64,000 bases of DNA from Yponomeuta sedellus. Lineage: Eukaryota; Arthropoda; Insecta; Lepidoptera; Yponomeutidae. The stretch covers positions 18,663,988 to 18,727,987 of the forward strand of contig OW203726.1 of assembly GCA_934045075.1 (NCBI GenBank). Direction: 5' to 3'. Both the position numbers and the translations under genes were made by a program. Positions 62,580 through 64,000 of this stretch are shown in pieces; the stretch's first letter is position 1, and each line of letters begins with the position of its first letter. Under the pieces are notes generated by a model. The model did no database searches. It had not been told where the DNA came from and saw only the letters and a list, made by a program, of their open reading frames with translations.

Positions 62580-62775
62580 TAGTTAGCACAAACCGGGAGG
62601 TGGGCAGCAGCGCCTCCTGCAGTACAATTCCACCATACTGCGATCCCCAACCCGCATGCCTAGCGTGGGGATTATGGGCATTACCCCCCAATGATGGCAC
62701 AACCTTGCACTATGGCGCTCATTAGGGCAGGGCTATGTCCAGCAGTGGACTAATATAGCCTGAAGAAGAAGAAGA
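62580..62775 (+). mobile_element. SG repeat, 5'-truncated, GAA tail
   Basis: agcacaaaccgggaggtggg to gcctgaagaagaagaagaag. It is closely similar to 11703-11886. No duplication identified. Confidence 0.75.
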
Positions 62776-62964
62776 AGTGGAAAGTAGTAACCTACCAAAT
62801 GGCCGTTTCTCGCCAAAACTGTCTTTTTCCCGAGACACACCAACTGATGGCCGGTACACCAATGTGCGGACCTCATGAGATCATGTGTTCCGGAAATTGT
62901 GGATTTTTCTCCTTAAGAGGCTCCATGCGGCAACACTGGCACCACCAATGAATAAAGTCATATA
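62776..62964. other. Unassigned
   Basis: No recognised feature. Confidence 0.3.
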
Positions 62965-63560
62965 GTTTTTTTGTAGCCTATAAACGTCCCACTGCAGTGC
63001 ACAATCCTTCTCTCAGAGAGAGAGATCATAGGGTTAAGTACCATGCGTACGAAGAGCGGTGGTAGCGGAGCGGTGTAGAACGCCGGCTTCTCAATCAGGA
63101 GGTCGTGGGTTCGAACCCGCTCGAAAACAAAGTCGTTGGTACCGGCATGTAGCGTGGGGATTATGGGCATTACCCCCCAATGGCGCACTATGGCGCCCCA
63201 ACCTTGCACTATGGCGCTCATTAGGGCAGGGCTAGAGCGGTGGTAGCGGAGCGGTGTAGAACTCCGGCTTCTCGATCGAGATGTCGTAGGTTCGAACCCG
63301 GCATGTACCAATGACTTTGTTTTCTAAGTTATGTACATTGGTGAAATTATAGTAGCAATACTACTCGGTGACGGTGAAGGAAAACATCGTAAGGAAACCC
63401 TAGTGTCTGAGGTGTTAGCGTACCTCAGCGCTTGCTACGTACAATGGCCCAACTATGAGGCTAAGTGCGGAAATCTCAGGTCTAACTAACACCATGCGTA
63501 CCCACCGCGGATTGGCAATTTCAAGCGCTGATGTATTTCAACACCTAAACATCTGTATCT
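62965..63560. mobile_element. Cluster of SE and SG copies
   Basis: In order: SE tail minus (62970-63045); SE head plus with A box TAGCGGAGCGG and B box GGTTCGAACCC (63052-63135); SG scrap plus (63150-63235, gtggggattatgggcattac); a complete SE head and body plus (63236-63465, ending gctacgtacaatggccc); and SE tail minus (63480-63560). The SG piece lies between two almost identical SE heads, which may reflect an insertion or unequal recombination. Confidence 0.7.
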
Positions 63561-63888
63561 TTTACACAGATTATTTTTGAAAACAGTGTCAGACCGCTCA
63601 ATCATGTCAATGGTGATTTATAAGATCGCCGGCCAAGAACCAAGGATACCGGATCTGGGACTTAGATAGCATGTATGCCAAAAATTTCCGTTTGGCATTA
63701 TTGCTATTGAGTCTTGTTTTATTTCGTGTATTTCTTGTTCACCTACTTTTTTACTTTGTGTTTCATGCAAATGTTAACGCATTTCCATTAATGTCTTTTT
63801 TCTTTCTTCTTAGATTATTTTCATTTAGGTTGGCCATATGCCCTAAAATCACTTGAATAAAAAACATGATTGAAGAGCCATTTCTGAA
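63561..63888. other. Unassigned
   Basis: A 61-codon hydrophobic frame (63671-63856) shows no family motif and is probably fortuitous. Confidence 0.25.
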
Positions 63889-63997
63889 TTGAGAATTTCA
63901 CTAATTAAATACTTAAGGAATGTATTGTCACGCTCTTTTCTGGGAAATCCGAAGAGACAACTCTATAGTTAAGTATTTACTTCAAACAAATTCTCAA
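63889..63997. mobile_element. Hairpin MITE (TTGAGAA ends), copy 2
   Basis: TTGAGAATTTCACTAATTAA at the left and the inverted ...ttacttcaaacaaattctcaa at the right. The interior has gtcacgctcttttctggg and aatccgaagagacaa, shared with 55191-55317. Confidence 0.75.
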
Positions 63998-64000
63998 TAG

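Overview
The window reads as repeat-saturated intergenic or intronic DNA of a moth or butterfly. I judge this from the repeat families: RTE-type LINE 3' ends with ATGT tails, several tRNA-derived SINEs, GGGTTCCGTACC repeats with GTCC runs, a Transib remnant and many TA-rich MITEs. I found no confident host protein gene, rRNA, CRISPR array or functional tRNA gene. Two short stretches (13523-13589 and 52396-52578) could be host exons. Family labels used here are local: T1 = tRNA-containing element whose A and B boxes lie inside a longer unit; S3 = tRNA-derived SINE with a gacctctgt head; SE and S1 = two SINEs sharing head and body but with different 3' tails; SG = SINE or LINE-tail repeat ending in GAC or GAA triplets; D = GTGGCCTAG-headed repeat; K = LINE tail ending aagaatattctta; J1, J2 and I = other dispersed families.

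0-20 kb: a LINE with an internal deletion (1-1673) inserted in a second LINE (1674-1940). Then come a series of T1, S1, S3, SE and RTE fragments, decayed LINE C-termini (6290-6470, 7186-7353) and a truncated LTR retrotransposon with LTR, primer-binding site and gag start (8177-8621). D and SG copies with target-site duplications, two J repeats and a TA-flanked MITE (17417-17644) complete this part.

20-40 kb: a duplicated block with an RTE insertion and a perfect 30-bp hairpin (20405-21090), a degenerate ~145-bp tandem array (21110-21710), a T1 element split by a 1084-bp DNA transposon (29154-30570), a hAT element with 8-bp target duplication inside a D repeat (35101-35926), and two long ATGT/CATA microsatellites. 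The 37264-37527 one grows from an RTE 3' end.

40-64 kb: inverted LINE fragments, a full SG copy with a 27-bp target duplication (43961-44281), and the most informative locus, 49181-51480. There a decayed Tc1/IS630-like DDE transposase gene is interrupted by a Transib-like element (49278-50743; CACAGTG terminus, 5-bp CGTCG duplication) and again by an SG copy. The window ends in more T1 elements, including two inverted T1 dimers each bounded by one 12-13 bp target duplication, and a group of SE/SG copies.

Nothing here forms an operon or pathway. The layout is a record of nested transposition, with LINE-type machinery (variable-length duplications, 5' truncations) as the dominant agent and hAT, Transib, Tc1-like and probable Helitron elements as minor ones. 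Family assignments rest on motifs read by eye and remembered family features, without database searches.
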